Positions 26,139 through 35,240 of a stretch of DNA of 64,000 nt are shown in pieces. The DNA is taken from contig NZ_JAUEQY010000004.1 in the NCBI RefSeq assembly GCF_030406325.1, positions 124,001 to 188,000 on the forward strand, in the 5' to 3' direction. The position numbers and the translations under genes were made by a program. Positions within the stretch are counted from its first letter, which is position 1. Each line of letters starts with the position of its first letter. The notes beneath the pieces are model-generated. The model made no database searches. It was not told the origin of the DNA and saw nothing but the letters and a program-made list of their open reading frames with translations. The stretch comes from Actinomadura sp. DC4 (GTDB taxonomy: Bacteria > Actinomycetota > Actinomycetes > Streptosporangiales > Streptosporangiaceae).

Positions 26139-27097
26139 TGGCCATCGAGGCCCGTCACATCAACAAGGCGTTCGGCGCCACCCCGGTGCTGCAGGACGTG
26201 TCGGTGGAGGTCGCCTCCGGCTCTCTCACCGCGCTGCTCGGGCCCTCCGGCGGCGGCAAGTCGACGCTGCTGCGGGTGATCGCCGGGCTCGAGCAACCGG
26301 ACTCGGGAACCGTACTGATCTCCAGCAACGACGTCACCCGGCTGGCTCCGCAGCGGCGCAACGTCGGCTTCGTGTTCCAGCACTACGCGGCGTTCAAGCA
26401 CATGACCGTCTTCGACAACATCGCGTTCGGCCTGCAGATCCGCAAACGCCCCAAGGCCGAGATCCACAAGCGGGTGCACGAACTGCTGGAGCTCGTCCAT
26501 CTCGACCAGTTCGCCAAGCGCTACCCGGCACAGCTGTCCGGCGGCCAGCGGCAGCGGATGGCGCTGGCCAGGGCGCTGGCGGTCGAGCCCGAGGTGCTGC
26601 TGCTGGATGAGCCCTTCGGGGCGCTGGACGCCCAGGTCCGCAAGGAGCTGCGGGCCTGGCTGCGCCGCCTGCACGACGAGGTGCACGTGACGACCGTGTT
26701 CGTCACCCACGACCAGGAGGAGGCGATCGAGGTCGCCGACACCATCGTGGTGCTGGCCGGTGGCCGGGTGGAGCAGTCCGGCAGCCCGCACGACGTGTAC
26801 GACAACCCGGCCAACCAGTTCGTTATGCGCTTCCTCGGCCCGGTGACCGAGCTGGACGGCCGCCTGGTCCGCCCGCATGACATCGAGCTGACCACCGAAC
26901 CCGAGCCCGGCAGCGCCGAGGCGACGGTCGAACGCGTGGTCCGGCTGGGCTTCGAGGTCCGGGTGGAGATGAGGCTCGGAGAACAGGACGCGTGGGCCCA
27001 GGTCACCAGGGGGCTGGCCGAACGGCTCCGGCTGGCGCCGGGTGAGACCGTCCATGTCCGGCCCAGCCCCGACGCTCGGACCCTGGCCGTCGCCTGA
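26138..27097 (+). CDS. cysA: sulfate ABC transporter ATP-binding protein CysA
   Basis: A 319-residue cytoplasmic ATPase. Walker A is GPSGGGKST (about 38-46), the signature is [15 protein letters not shown], Walker B is [12 protein letters not shown], and the H-loop is [12 protein letters not shown]-terminal regulatory domain of about 85 residues ([16 protein letters not shown] onward) resembles the TOBE-like extension of CysA. It powers the CysT/CysW channel. The gene is followed after three bases by the Rrf2-type regulator. Confidence 0.93.
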   Translation: MAIEARHINKAFGATPVLQDVSVEVASGSLTALLGPSGGGKSTLLRVIAGLEQPDSGTVLISSNDVTRLAPQRRNVGFVFQHYAAFKHMTVFDNIAFGLQIRKRPKAEIHKRVHELLELVHLDQFAKRYPAQLSGGQRQRMALARALAVEPEVLLLDEPFGALDAQVRKELRAWLRRLHDEVHVTTVFVTHDQEEAIEVADTIVVLAGGRVEQSGSPHDVYDNPANQFVMRFLGPVTELDGRLVRPHDIELTTEPEPGSAEATVERVVRLGFEVRVEMRLGEQDAWAQVTRGLAERLRLAPGETVHVRPSPDARTLAVA

Positions 27098-27100
27098 GCC

Positions 27101-27532
27101 GTGCACATCACCGCACGTACCGACTACGCGCTCCGGGCCGTGCTCGCCCTGGCCGCCGCCGACCCCGCCACCGTCACCGCCGGTGCGCTGGCGGCCGGGG
27201 AGGGCATGCCACTGTCCTTCCTGAAGACCATTCTGGGCGAACTGCGCGGCGCCGACCTGATCGTCACCCAGCGCGGCCCGGAGCGCGGCTACCGGCTGAC
27301 CCGCCCGGCCGCCGACATCTCGGTCGGCGAGGTCATCCGGGTGGTCGACGGTTTACTGACCGACATCCGCGGCGAGCCGGCCGCCGACACCTCCTACGAA
27401 GGCACGGCGGTCCACCTGCGGCACGTCTGGCTGGCCGCCGACACCGCGGTGCAGAACATCGTCGACCAGGTGAGCCTCGCCGACGTCGTCACCGGCAACC
27501 TGCCTCCTCACGTGCGCGACCTCACCGGCTGA
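27101..27532 (+). CDS. Rrf2 family transcriptional regulator, probable sulfur regulator
   Basis: A 143-residue winged-helix regulator with the Rrf2 start MHITARTDYALRAVLALA and the recognition region FLKTILGELRGADLIVTQRG. The three cysteines that hold an Fe-S cluster in IscR/NsrR are absent, as in CymR, the cysteine-metabolism Rrf2 member that senses sulfur status with a partner. Location at the end of the sulfate operon, three bases after cysA, suggests feedback control of sulfate uptake, by inference. Leucine 85 is encoded by TTA (27353-27355), a codon that is rare and often developmentally controlled in GC-rich actinomycetes. Confidence 0.85.
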   Translation: MHITARTDYALRAVLALAAADPATVTAGALAAGEGMPLSFLKTILGELRGADLIVTQRGPERGYRLTRPAADISVGEVIRVVDGLLTDIRGEPAADTSYEGTAVHLRHVWLAADTAVQNIVDQVSLADVVTGNLPPHVRDLTG

Positions 27533-27610
27533 CGGCTCAGGAGAGGTCTCTCGCCCTCCGGCGAACGGGAAACGGGGGTGGCGTTGCGTCGTGCCCATCC
27601 CCGGGGCGGC

Positions 27611-27616
27611 TAGGCT
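27611..27616 (+). promoter_or_regulatory. candidate -10 element (TAGGCT) for eno
   Basis: TAGGCT lies 46 bases before the enolase start, matching the TAnnnT pattern of actinobacterial housekeeping promoters. The same hexamer recurs upstream of the DUF501 and Bax-inhibitor genes. No good -35 at 16-18 bases is seen. Confidence 0.35.
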
Positions 27617-27641
27617 CGGGGGTCGAAACGTCCCGTAGTAA

Positions 27642-28937
<1,296 letters not shown>

Positions 28938-28938
28938 A

Positions 28939-29361
28939 GTGCCGGAGGGCAAGAAGAGCCCGGACGAGGTGGACGCGCGCGAACTCCGCCGCGCCCACCT
29001 CACCGGGCGTGCCGCGATCCTCGCGGTCGTCGCCTGCGCGATCGCGCTGAGCCTGGCCTATCCCGTACGCGAGTACATCGCCCAGCGCCGCGAGATCGCC
29101 CAGCTCCGGGTCCAGCAGCGGCAGGCCCAGCAGCAGGTCGAGCAGCTCGCCGCGCAGAAGCAGCGGCTCGGCGACGAGTCCTACGTACGGCGCGAGGCCC
29201 GGCGCCGTCTGCACATGTGCGACCCGGGCGCCAAGTGCTACGTGGTGCTCGGCGGCGACGAGGGCGGCGACCCGGCCGCGGCCCGCAAGACCACCCCGCC
29301 GACGCCGCCCTGGTATGTCACCTTGTGGCGTTCGGTGGATGCGGCCGACCGGCGCCGCTGA
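28939..29361 (+). CDS. septum formation initiator family protein (FtsB/DivIC-like)
   Basis: A 140-residue bitopic membrane protein. After a charged cytoplasmic tail there is one helix (about residues 30-47), then a Gln-rich coiled coil (QRREIAQLRVQQRQAQQQVE) and the conserved DESYVRREARRRLHMCDPGA segment. The Cys pair at CDPGAKC is seen in actinobacterial relatives. It is a divisome component that should bind FtsL/FtsQ at the septum outside the membrane. The GTG starts one base after the eno stop, so it depends on readthrough from eno. Confidence 0.88.
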   Translation: MPEGKKSPDEVDARELRRAHLTGRAAILAVVACAIALSLAYPVREYIAQRREIAQLRVQQRQAQQQVEQLAAQKQRLGDESYVRREARRRLHMCDPGAKCYVVLGGDEGGDPAAARKTTPPTPPWYVTLWRSVDAADRRR

Positions 29362-29371
29362 CCGCATAACC

Positions 29372-29398
29372 TTGCAGCTGACGCTCGGCTCGTAGGCT
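29372..29398 (+). promoter_or_regulatory. candidate promoter upstream of the DUF501 gene
   Basis: TTGCAG (29372-29377) and TAGGCT (29393-29398) are separated by 15 bases, somewhat short for a sigma-A promoter. The -10 lies 14 bases before the GTG. Confidence 0.3.
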
Positions 29399-29412
29399 CG
29401 AAGGGGACACCG

Positions 29413-30021
29413 GTGATCGACCAACGCGACGCGGCGGCCGTCGCAGCCCAGCTCGGCCGTGAGCCGCGCGGGTTGCGGGCGGTGGCCCATCGCTGCCCCT
29501 GCGGGCTGCCCGACGTGGTGGAGACCGCGCCGCGGCTGTCCGACGGCGCTCCGTTCCCCACGCTCTTCTATCTGACCTGCCCGCGGGCGGCATCGGCCAT
29601 CGGCACTCTGGAGGCGAGCGGGCTGATGCGGGAGATGACCGCCCGGCTGGAGACCGATCCGGCGCTGGCCGAGGCGTACGAGGCCGCGCACCAGGACTAC
29701 CTCGACCGCCGCGACGACGCGGCGCGGGCGCAGGGCGTCGAGCCGCTGGCCGCCGGCACGCAGAGCTCCGGCGGCATGCCGCAGCGGGTCAAGTGCCTGC
29801 ACGCGCTCGTCGCGCATGAGCTGGCCGTACCGGGAGCCAACCCCTTCGGCCGTGAGGCACTCGACGCACTGCCGGACTGGTGGCGCGCCGGGGAATGTGT
29901 CACGCTCGAACCGTCTCCACCCGTCGACTGTCACGTCAGTCAGGAAGCTGTCATGATCGCAGGTGCGAGCGTGGGCGAGCACGTCCGTGACGGCCGCAAC
30001 AGCTGGGAGGAGAGCGAATGA
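29413..30021 (+). CDS. DUF501 domain protein
   Basis: A 202-residue cytoplasmic protein. The core LGREPRGLRAVAHRCPCGLP, FPTLFYLTCPRAASAIGTLE and RVKCLHALVAHELA blocks identify the DUF501 family, which is almost always encoded between a divIC-type gene and ppx in actinobacteria. Conserved cysteines (C-x-C near residue 28, Cys57, and the KCLHAL cysteine) hint at metal binding, but the function is unknown. The start is GTG 29413. The end overlaps the ppx start by four bases (ATGA). Confidence 0.85.
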   Translation: MIDQRDAAAVAAQLGREPRGLRAVAHRCPCGLPDVVETAPRLSDGAPFPTLFYLTCPRAASAIGTLEASGLMREMTARLETDPALAEAYEAAHQDYLDRRDDAARAQGVEPLAAGTQSSGGMPQRVKCLHALVAHELAVPGANPFGREALDALPDWWRAGECVTLEPSPPVDCHVSQEAVMIAGASVGEHVRDGRNSWEESE

Positions 30022-31058
30022 GCGCAGTGACGCGCGTGGCCGCGATCGACTGCGGCACCAACTCGGTCCGCCTGCTCATCGCCGACATCTCCGGCACGGA
30101 GCTGACCGATCTCGAACGGCGGATGGAGATCGTCCGGCTCGGCCAGGGCGTGGACAAGACCGGGCGCCTCGCACCCGAGGCGCTCGAACGCACCTTCACC
30201 GCGATGCGCGGCTACGGCAAGCTCCTCGAGAGCCACGGAGTCGAGCGCGTACGCGTCGTGGCCACCAGCGCCACCCGTGACGCCGCCAACCGCGACGAGT
30301 TCGTACGCGGCGTCGTGGAGATCTTCGGGGTCGAGCCCGAGGTGATCTCCGGCGAGGAGGAGGCCCGCCTCTCCTTCACCGGGGCGACCAGGGACCTCGC
30401 GGCGCTCCGCCCGATGCGGCCCTACCTCGTCGTGGACATCGGTGGCGGGTCGACCGAGTTCGTCCTCGGCACCGGCGACGTCGAGGTCTCACGGTCGGTC
30501 GACATCGGCTGCGTACGCATGACCGAGCGCCACCTGCACTCCGACCCGCCCTCGCCCGAGCAGGTCGCGGCGGCCGTCGCCGACATCGACGCGGCCCTCG
30601 CCGCCGTACGCTCCGGAGCGGCCGAGATCGAGGTGACGCGCAACGGTGAGGCGCCCGCCCTCGTCGACGCGGACGGCGTGCCGCTCCCGCCGACCGCGCC
30701 GCCGCCTCCGGCCGCACCGCCCGTGCCGGGCGTGCCGATCGAACGCGCGCGTACGCTCGTCGGCCTGGCCGGTTCGGTCACGACCGTGGCCGGCATCGCG
30801 CTCGACCTGCCCGAATACGACTCCGAGCGCATCCACCTGTCGCGGCTCAAGGCCCGCCAGGTGCACGACGTCACGCGCATGCTGCTGCATTCCACCCGCG
30901 ACGAGCGCGCCAAGCTCGGCGTCATGCACCCGGGCCGCGTCGACGTCATCGGCGCGGGCGCGCTGATCCTCGACCGCATCATGCGGGAGTACGGCTTCGC
31001 CGACCTCGTCGTCAGCGAGCACGACATCCTCGACGGCATCGCGTGGTCGCTGGCCTGA
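30018..31058 (+). CDS. Ppx/GppA family exopolyphosphatase
   Basis: A 346-residue ASKHA-fold phosphatase. The phosphate-1 loop reads [16 protein letters not shown] at the N-terminus, the catalytic/sensor region [14 protein letters not shown] and [10 protein letters not shown] follow, the phosphate-2 loop is [12 protein letters not shown], and [12 protein letters not shown] is near the C-terminal third. Members cleave terminal phosphate from polyphosphate or pppGpp. An unusual Pro/Ala-rich insert ([19 protein letters not shown]) at about residues 222-240 splits the second half and is likely a flexible surface loop. Confidence 0.92.
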   Translation: MSAVTRVAAIDCGTNSVRLLIADISGTELTDLERRMEIVRLGQGVDKTGRLAPEALERTFTAMRGYGKLLESHGVERVRVVATSATRDAANRDEFVRGVVEIFGVEPEVISGEEEARLSFTGATRDLAALRPMRPYLVVDIGGGSTEFVLGTGDVEVSRSVDIGCVRMTERHLHSDPPSPEQVAAAVADIDAALAAVRSGAAEIEVTRNGEAPALVDADGVPLPPTAPPPPAAPPVPGVPIERARTLVGLAGSVTTVAGIALDLPEYDSERIHLSRLKARQVHDVTRMLLHSTRDERAKLGVMHPGRVDVIGAGALILDRIMREYGFADLVVSEHDILDGIAWSLA

Positions 31059-31059
31059 G

Positions 31060-31872
31060 ATGAACGCCCCGTTCGTCCCCCCGGGCTCGGGCTGGCCGGG
31101 CGACCCGGCCACGCCGGACACCCCGGTCGCGGAGTCACCGGCCGACGTCGCGCGGCTGGCGGCCTCGGCCGGCTCGCTGTCCTCCCTCGTCGCGTGCCAG
31201 TCGGTGTGCCGCGCGTGCCCGCGCCTCGTGGAGTGGCGGGAGGAGGTGGCGGTCGCCCGCCGGCGCGCGTTCGCCACCGAGGAGTACTGGGGCCGTCCGG
31301 TACCGGGCTGGGGTGCCCCGGACCCGCGCGTCCTGATCATCGGCCTGGCCCCGGCGGCACACGGCGGCAACCGTACGGGCCGGATCTTCACCGGCGACCG
31401 GAGCGGCGACTGGCTGTTCGCCTCGTTGCACCGGGTGGGGCTGGCCGCCCGGCCGACGAGCGTCCACGCGGCCGACGGCCAGCGCCTGCTTCACACGCGG
31501 GTGGCCGCGCCGGTCCGCTGCGCGCCACCGGCCAACAAGCCGACCCCGTCCGAACGCGCGGCGTGCGCGCCGTGGCTGGTGCGGGAGCTGGTCCTCGTCG
31601 CGGGGAGCGTCCGCTCGATCGTGGTGCTGGGAGGGTACGGCTGGCAGGCGCTGTGGCCGTCGCTGGGGGAGGCGGGCTATGAGATGCCGAAGCCTCGTAC
31701 GGTCTTCGGGCACGGGGTCGAGGTGCCGCTGGAGAGCCCGGCCGGCGAGACGGCGCTGCTGATCGGCTGCTACCACCCGAGTCAGCAGAACACCTTCACG
31801 GGACGCGTGACGGAACCGATGCTGGATGAGATCTTCACCCGGGCCCGCACGTACGCGGGCGTCCCCGCCTGA
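31060..31872 (+). CDS. uracil-DNA glycosylase, family 5 (UDGb-like)
   Basis: A 270-residue Fe-S uracil-DNA glycosylase. The N-terminal cluster cysteines are at 46, 50 and 53 ([11 protein letters not shown]). A further Cys in the [10 protein letters not shown] segment could be the fourth. The active-site motif [19 protein letters not shown] matches the family 5 pattern, in which the usual catalytic Asp/Asn of family 4 is replaced. The second motif is [12 protein letters not shown]. Such enzymes remove uracil and some other deaminated bases. The ATG follows the ppx stop by one base. Confidence 0.9.
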   Translation: MNAPFVPPGSGWPGDPATPDTPVAESPADVARLAASAGSLSSLVACQSVCRACPRLVEWREEVAVARRRAFATEEYWGRPVPGWGAPDPRVLIIGLAPAAHGGNRTGRIFTGDRSGDWLFASLHRVGLAARPTSVHAADGQRLLHTRVAAPVRCAPPANKPTPSERAACAPWLVRELVLVAGSVRSIVVLGGYGWQALWPSLGEAGYEMPKPRTVFGHGVEVPLESPAGETALLIGCYHPSQQNTFTGRVTEPMLDEIFTRARTYAGVPA

Positions 31873-31923
31873 GGCGTCGCTTGGGCGGCTTGACCCGCGA
31901 CACGTTCTCGAGATCGCGGCGCG

Positions 31924-32025
31924 CGACTCACGGACGACTTCGACGCGGCGTTCTTCGAGATCTTCCCGCGCGAGGCCCTGGCGACGGACCCCCAGCAGCG
32001 GCCGCTGCTGGAGGTGGCTGCCGAG
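31924..32025 (+). pseudogene. remnant of a polyketide synthase ketosynthase domain
   Basis: In the frame starting at 31933 the translation contains FDAAFFEIFPREALATDPQQ followed by RPLLEV. This is the highly conserved N-terminal segment of modular PKS ketosynthases (consensus FDAxFFGISPREAxxMDPQQRLLLE). Two of the near-invariant residues are changed (G to E, S to F). About 30 codons are recognisable; nothing before or after continues the domain and there is no start codon or catalytic cysteine. It is a decayed fragment, not an active gene. Confidence 0.7.
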
Positions 32026-32510
32026 CCCGGCCCGGCCGCGGCTTCGGGCCGGGCCTCTTCCGTGACCTCCAGGTCCGGTCCGGCTCGGGCAGGGAACCGG
32101 CGATCACGCCGAAGTGCCGCTCGTGCTCCAGCGCGGAGCCCTCCGGGCGTGGGATGCCTGCGAGCCCCGTCTCGTCCGCAGCCTCCGGGCCTGGCCCACC
32201 TGCCGATTCGCGCGGCCTCCAGACCTGGATCTCTGGTTCCGGCGCCACCCGGCTCTCCGGCCGGGCTCCGCTCAGACCTTCAGCCCTGCGCGGCCTTCGG
32301 CGCCGGGCCCGCCCACGGCCGGCCGTACACGCCGGCCCTGGCATGGGTAGGGCCGGGGCCCAGGGGAGCCCCCGCTTCCCCTGGACGTTCCGGCCCTTGC
32401 CCATCGCTTCTTCTTTCGCCATCTATGACGCGGCGAGGGCGGCAGGAGTTCGGACCCGACCCGAGGGACCGCGCGCAGGTTTCGGCGTGACCTGAATCAC
32501 AAGGTTCGGG
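32026..32510. other. non-coding GC-rich stretch between the PKS remnant and ndh
   Basis: No gene can be supported here. Open frames on both strands have Arg/Pro/Gly-rich translations without motifs. A minus-strand frame reading EHERHFGVIAGSLPEPDRTW in this stretch looks less random than the others, but has no start or domain support. It could be a decayed gene or a dispersed intergenic element. Confidence 0.5.
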
Positions 32511-32534
32511 GTGCTCCGTCCGGGTGCCGCGGAG

Positions 32535-32540
32535 TACGGT
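32535..32540 (+). promoter_or_regulatory. candidate -10 element (TACGGT) of ndh
   Basis: TACGGT fits TAnnnT and ends 11 bases before the Rex-type palindrome, so a bound repressor would cover the expected start site near 32547. No clear -35 match is seen. Confidence 0.35.
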
Positions 32541-32548
32541 AAAGCCGT

Positions 32549-32572
32549 AGCTCGTGAAAACTTTCACAAGCT
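32549..32572. promoter_or_regulatory. Rex-type redox operator upstream of ndh
   Basis: The core TCGTGAAAACTTTCACAA (32552-32569) differs from the Rex consensus TTGTGAAnnnnTTCACAA at a single base. It lies within a 24-base near-perfect palindrome whose flanks (AGCT on both sides) also match. Rex senses NADH/NAD+ and is known to control ndh in Streptomyces. It sits 26 bases before the ndh start codon. The regulator gene itself is not in the window. Confidence 0.8.
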
Positions 32573-32597
32573 CAGGAATCGGTTCTCGGAGAGTGCC

Positions 32598-33944
32598 ATG
32601 GGTACCGCATCGAACATGTCCAAACACGTACTGATCGTCGGTGGCGGCTATGTCGGCATGTACACCGCCCTCCAGCTACGGCGGAAGATGCGCCGGCAGC
32701 TCAGGTCCGGCGAGCTCTCGATCACCCTCGTGGATCCCCAGTCGTACATGACGTATCAGCCGTTCCTGCCGGAGGCGGCGGCCGGCAACCTGGAGCCCCG
32801 GCACGTGGTCGTCTCGCTGCGCCGCGTCCTGCCCGGCGTGAAGATCCTCAACGGCCGGGTCACGCAGGTCGACCACGCCAAAGGTCAGGCGACGGTCCAG
32901 GTCGTGGAAAGCGGCGACGCCGAGCCCAAGGAGACGCGGACGGTCTCCTATGACCTCCTGGTGTTCTGTCCGGGGTCGATCTCGCGGACCCTGCCCATTC
33001 CCGGGCTGGCCGAGAACGGCATCGGGTTCAAGACCGTGGCCGAGGCGATCTTCCTGCGCAACCATGTGCTGCGCCAGCTCGACATCGCCGCCTCGACGAC
33101 GAACCAGGAGGCACGGAGGCAGGCGCTCACCTTCGTCTTCGTCGGCGGAGGGTACGCGGGCGTCGAGGCGCTCGCGGAGCTGGAGGACATGGCGCGCGAC
33201 GCCTGCGAGTACTACCCCGATCTCGAGGCCTCTGAGATGCGCTGGGTGCTGGTGGAGGCCAGCGACCGCATCCTGCCCGAGGTGGGCGTCGACATGGGCC
33301 AGTGGACGGTGGAGGCGCTGCGGGGCCGCGGCATCGACGTACGGCTGAAGACGATGCTCAAGTCCGCGGAGGACCGCGACATCGTGCTGAGTGACGGCGA
33401 GGAGTTCCCGGCGGGCACTCTCGTGTGGACGGCGGGCGTCAAACCGAACCCTCTTGTCAAGAAGACGGATCTGCCGCTGGATGACAAGGACCGTGTGAAG
33501 GCGACCGCCGAACTGACCGTTCAGGGACTCGGCAACGCATTTACCGCAGGTGATATAGCTGCGGTTCCGGATCTGACCAAACCCGGCGAGTTCTGCGCGC
33601 CGAACGCCCAGCACGCGGTACGCCAGGCCAAGGTTCTGGGCGGGAACGTTGTGGCCGCCTTGCGAGGCCAGGAACTAAAGGCGTACAAACATGCCTATGC
33701 CGGATCAGTGGCCAGTCTCGGACTGCACAAGGGGGTTGCCCAGATCTATGGCGTCAAGCTACGTGGGATCGTCGCATGGTTCATGCACCGTACCTATCAC
33801 CTGTCCCGTCTGCCGACGCTGAACCGCAAGGCCCGAGTCACCGCAGACTGGACACTTGCCCTGTTCTTCAAGCGTGAGGTCGTTTCGCTGGGGACCCTCC
33901 AGCGCCCGCGCGAAGAGTTCGAGCAGGCGACCAAAAGATACTGA
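32598..33944 (+). CDS. ndh: type II NADH dehydrogenase
   Basis: A 448-residue flavoprotein that passes electrons from NADH to menaquinone without pumping protons. The FAD-binding Rossmann motif is HVLIVGGGYVGMYTALQL at the N-terminus and the NADH-binding motif is FVFVGGGYAGVEALAEL near residue 180. The FAD-contact motif NAFTAGDIAAV and the quinone-site AQHAVRQAK follow. The C-terminal ~60 residues are Arg/Leu-rich and should be the amphipathic membrane anchor. The start is the ATG at 32598 with GGAG about seven bases before it. A longer frame from 32511 would include the Rex operator and is rejected. Confidence 0.95.
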   Translation: MGTASNMSKHVLIVGGGYVGMYTALQLRRKMRRQLRSGELSITLVDPQSYMTYQPFLPEAAAGNLEPRHVVVSLRRVLPGVKILNGRVTQVDHAKGQATVQVVESGDAEPKETRTVSYDLLVFCPGSISRTLPIPGLAENGIGFKTVAEAIFLRNHVLRQLDIAASTTNQEARRQALTFVFVGGGYAGVEALAELEDMARDACEYYPDLEASEMRWVLVEASDRILPEVGVDMGQWTVEALRGRGIDVRLKTMLKSAEDRDIVLSDGEEFPAGTLVWTAGVKPNPLVKKTDLPLDDKDRVKATAELTVQGLGNAFTAGDIAAVPDLTKPGEFCAPNAQHAVRQAKVLGGNVVAALRGQELKAYKHAYAGSVASLGLHKGVAQIYGVKLRGIVAWFMHRTYHLSRLPTLNRKARVTADWTLALFFKREVVSLGTLQRPREEFEQATKRY

Positions 33945-34030
33945 ACAGTATTCGGTCAGAATTTCGTTGCAGCAGTAATAGGAATTCTTGACCGCATTTA
34001 CTCGGTGGTCCGCTATTGGCGTTTCCCCGG

Positions 34031-34036
34031 TATGAT
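34031..34036 (+). promoter_or_regulatory. -10 element (TATGAT) of the tRNA gene
   Basis: TATGAT is a close match to the TATAAT consensus and ends seven bases before the first tRNA base, so transcription may begin at or next to the mature 5' end. A TTGACC at 33988-33993 is too far away to serve as its -35. Confidence 0.5.
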
Positions 34037-34043
34037 TGCCGCT

Positions 34044-34118
34044 GCCCCCGTAGCCCAACAGGCAGAGGCAGACTCCCTAAAAGAGTTGTTCGTGTCGGTT
34101 CGACTCCGACCGGGGGCA
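34044..34118 (+). tRNA. tRNA with UAA anticodon (Leu by codon), short variable arm
   Basis: A full cloverleaf folds here. The acceptor stem GCCCCCG/CGGGGGC pairs over seven bases. The D-arm has GG in the loop and a three-pair stem GCC/GGC. The anticodon stem GACTC/GAGTT has one G-T pair. The T-arm GTCGG/CCGAC has loop TTCGACT, and the discriminator is A. The loop CCTAAAA gives anticodon TAA, which reads UUA (leucine), but position 33 is C in place of the near-universal U. The variable region is only six bases, whereas normal tRNA-Leu has a long class II arm. CCA is not encoded (ACCG follows). Isotype is therefore uncertain. Confidence 0.8.
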
Positions 34119-34346
34119 CCGGTCATTGACAGCAGTTGAGCCCTCGTTCGACCCCTTTGGTCCAACTCGTCCTAACACGCACGTTGCTCCCCCAATGCGC
34201 CGATCGCCCGCCCTCGCGGAAGATCGTCCAGCTAGAAGCGGCGCGCGGAGTGAAGGGCGAGCAGGGCCCCGGAGGCGGCGTGCCGGCCGCATGACGTGCA
34301 GGGTTCCGTCCAGAACTCTCATGAATCGGGTCGTTACTCACGGTAG
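34119..34346. other. intergenic stretch without recognised features
   Basis: Between the tRNA and the promoter of the Bax-inhibitor gene no frame with a motif and no clear hairpin was seen. Apparent small frames on the minus strand (PPVGVEPTRT) are the tRNA read backwards. Confidence 0.5.
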
Positions 34347-34378
34347 GGAACATCAGGGACGCGGTCGGTCGTTAGGCT
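34347..34378 (+). promoter_or_regulatory. candidate ECF-sigma promoter (GGAAC-N18-CGTT) with overlapping TAGGCT
   Basis: GGAAC at 34347-34351 and CGTT at 34370-34373 are spaced by exactly 18 bases, the pattern of SigE-type envelope-stress sigma factors in actinobacteria. A housekeeping-like TAGGCT (34373-34378) overlaps the -10, so either or both could be used. The next start codon is 34407. Confidence 0.45.
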
Positions 34379-34406
34379 GGGCGCAGAGATACATCCGGAG
34401 GCTTCC

Positions 34407-35189
34407 ATGGAGAGCAGGAACCCAGTCTTCTCCCGGCGTGGTGCCTTCGGGCAGCAGTCGGGCTACGCGCCCAGTCCGCAGCATCTCCAGAACATGTACG
34501 ACGCGCCCGCCTACACGCCTCAGCGGTCGATGACCATTGACGACGTCGTCGTGCGCTCGTTCCTCACCCTTGCCACGCTCACCGTCGCCGGGGCGCTCGC
34601 CTGGATCTTCGTGCCCGATCGGGTGGCCAACGCCGTCGCGCTCGTGGCGGTGATCATCGGGGTCGTCCTCTGGGCGATCGTGACCTTCGGCCGGAAGGTC
34701 AACGGGCCGCTCGTGCTCGGGTTCGCCGCCTCGTACGGCGTCGCGGTCGGGGTGATCAGCCACGCCTACAACGACGTCTACAACGGGGTCGTGCTCCAGG
34801 CGGTGATCGGCACGGCCCTGGCGTTCGGCGCGATGCTCACCGTCTACTCGCTGCGGATCATCAGGGTGACGCCCAAGTTCACCCGGTTCGTCATCGCAGC
34901 GGCGATGGCGCTGGTCGGCCTGATGATCCTCAACCTGCTCGTGTCGATCTTCCACGTCGGCGGCATCGGCATCCGGGGCAACGGGGCGCTCGGGTTCGTC
35001 TTCAGCATCGCGGCGATCCTCATCGGCTGCCTCTTCCTGCTGCTCGACTTCGACTCGATCGAGCAGGGCGTACGCTCCGGTGCGCCGCGCAAGGCGTCGT
35101 GGCTGGCGGCGTTCGGGCTCACGCTCAGCCTCGTGTGGATCTACCTCGAGATGCTGCGCTTCCTGTCCCGCTTCTACAGCCGTAACTGA
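34407..35189 (+). CDS. Bax inhibitor-1/YccA family membrane protein
   Basis: A 260-residue protein with a polar N-terminal tail of about 45 residues and seven hydrophobic helices. The family features SMTIDDVVVRSFLTLATLTV, the polar helix GVAVGVISHAYND, and the C-terminal FDSIEQGVRSGAPRKASW (with the conserved acidic residue) are present. Relatives in bacteria are linked to calcium leak, membrane protease control or stress, but the role here is not known. GGAGG lies six bases before the ATG. It may be under ECF-sigma control (GGAAC-N18-CGTT upstream). Confidence 0.9.
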   Translation: MESRNPVFSRRGAFGQQSGYAPSPQHLQNMYDAPAYTPQRSMTIDDVVVRSFLTLATLTVAGALAWIFVPDRVANAVALVAVIIGVVLWAIVTFGRKVNGPLVLGFAASYGVAVGVISHAYNDVYNGVVLQAVIGTALAFGAMLTVYSLRIIRVTPKFTRFVIAAAMALVGLMILNLLVSIFHVGGIGIRGNGALGFVFSIAAILIGCLFLLLDFDSIEQGVRSGAPRKASWLAAFGLTLSLVWIYLEMLRFLSRFYSRN

Positions 35190-35196
35190 ACGAGCG

Positions 35197-35233
35197 GACG
35201 CCCCCGCGACCGGACACGGTCGGCGGGGGCGTC
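35197..35233. terminator. bidirectional terminator
   Basis: An 11-bp stem GACGCCCCCGC/GCGGGGGCGTC encloses a second small hairpin (GACCG/CGGTC). It starts seven bases after the Bax-inhibitor stop and ends eight bases before the stop of the minus-strand PPOX gene, serving both. Confidence 0.75.
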
Positions 35234-35240
35234 GTCTGTC

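Noticed and set aside
31881-32495. 204-residue plus-strand frame after the uracil-DNA glycosylase
   Set aside because: Arg/Ser/Pro-rich with no motif, and not the frame that carries the ketosynthase remnant.
33868-34119. 83-residue minus-strand frame starting PPVGVEPTRT
   Set aside because: It begins in the reverse complement of the tRNA, a well-known source of false proteins.
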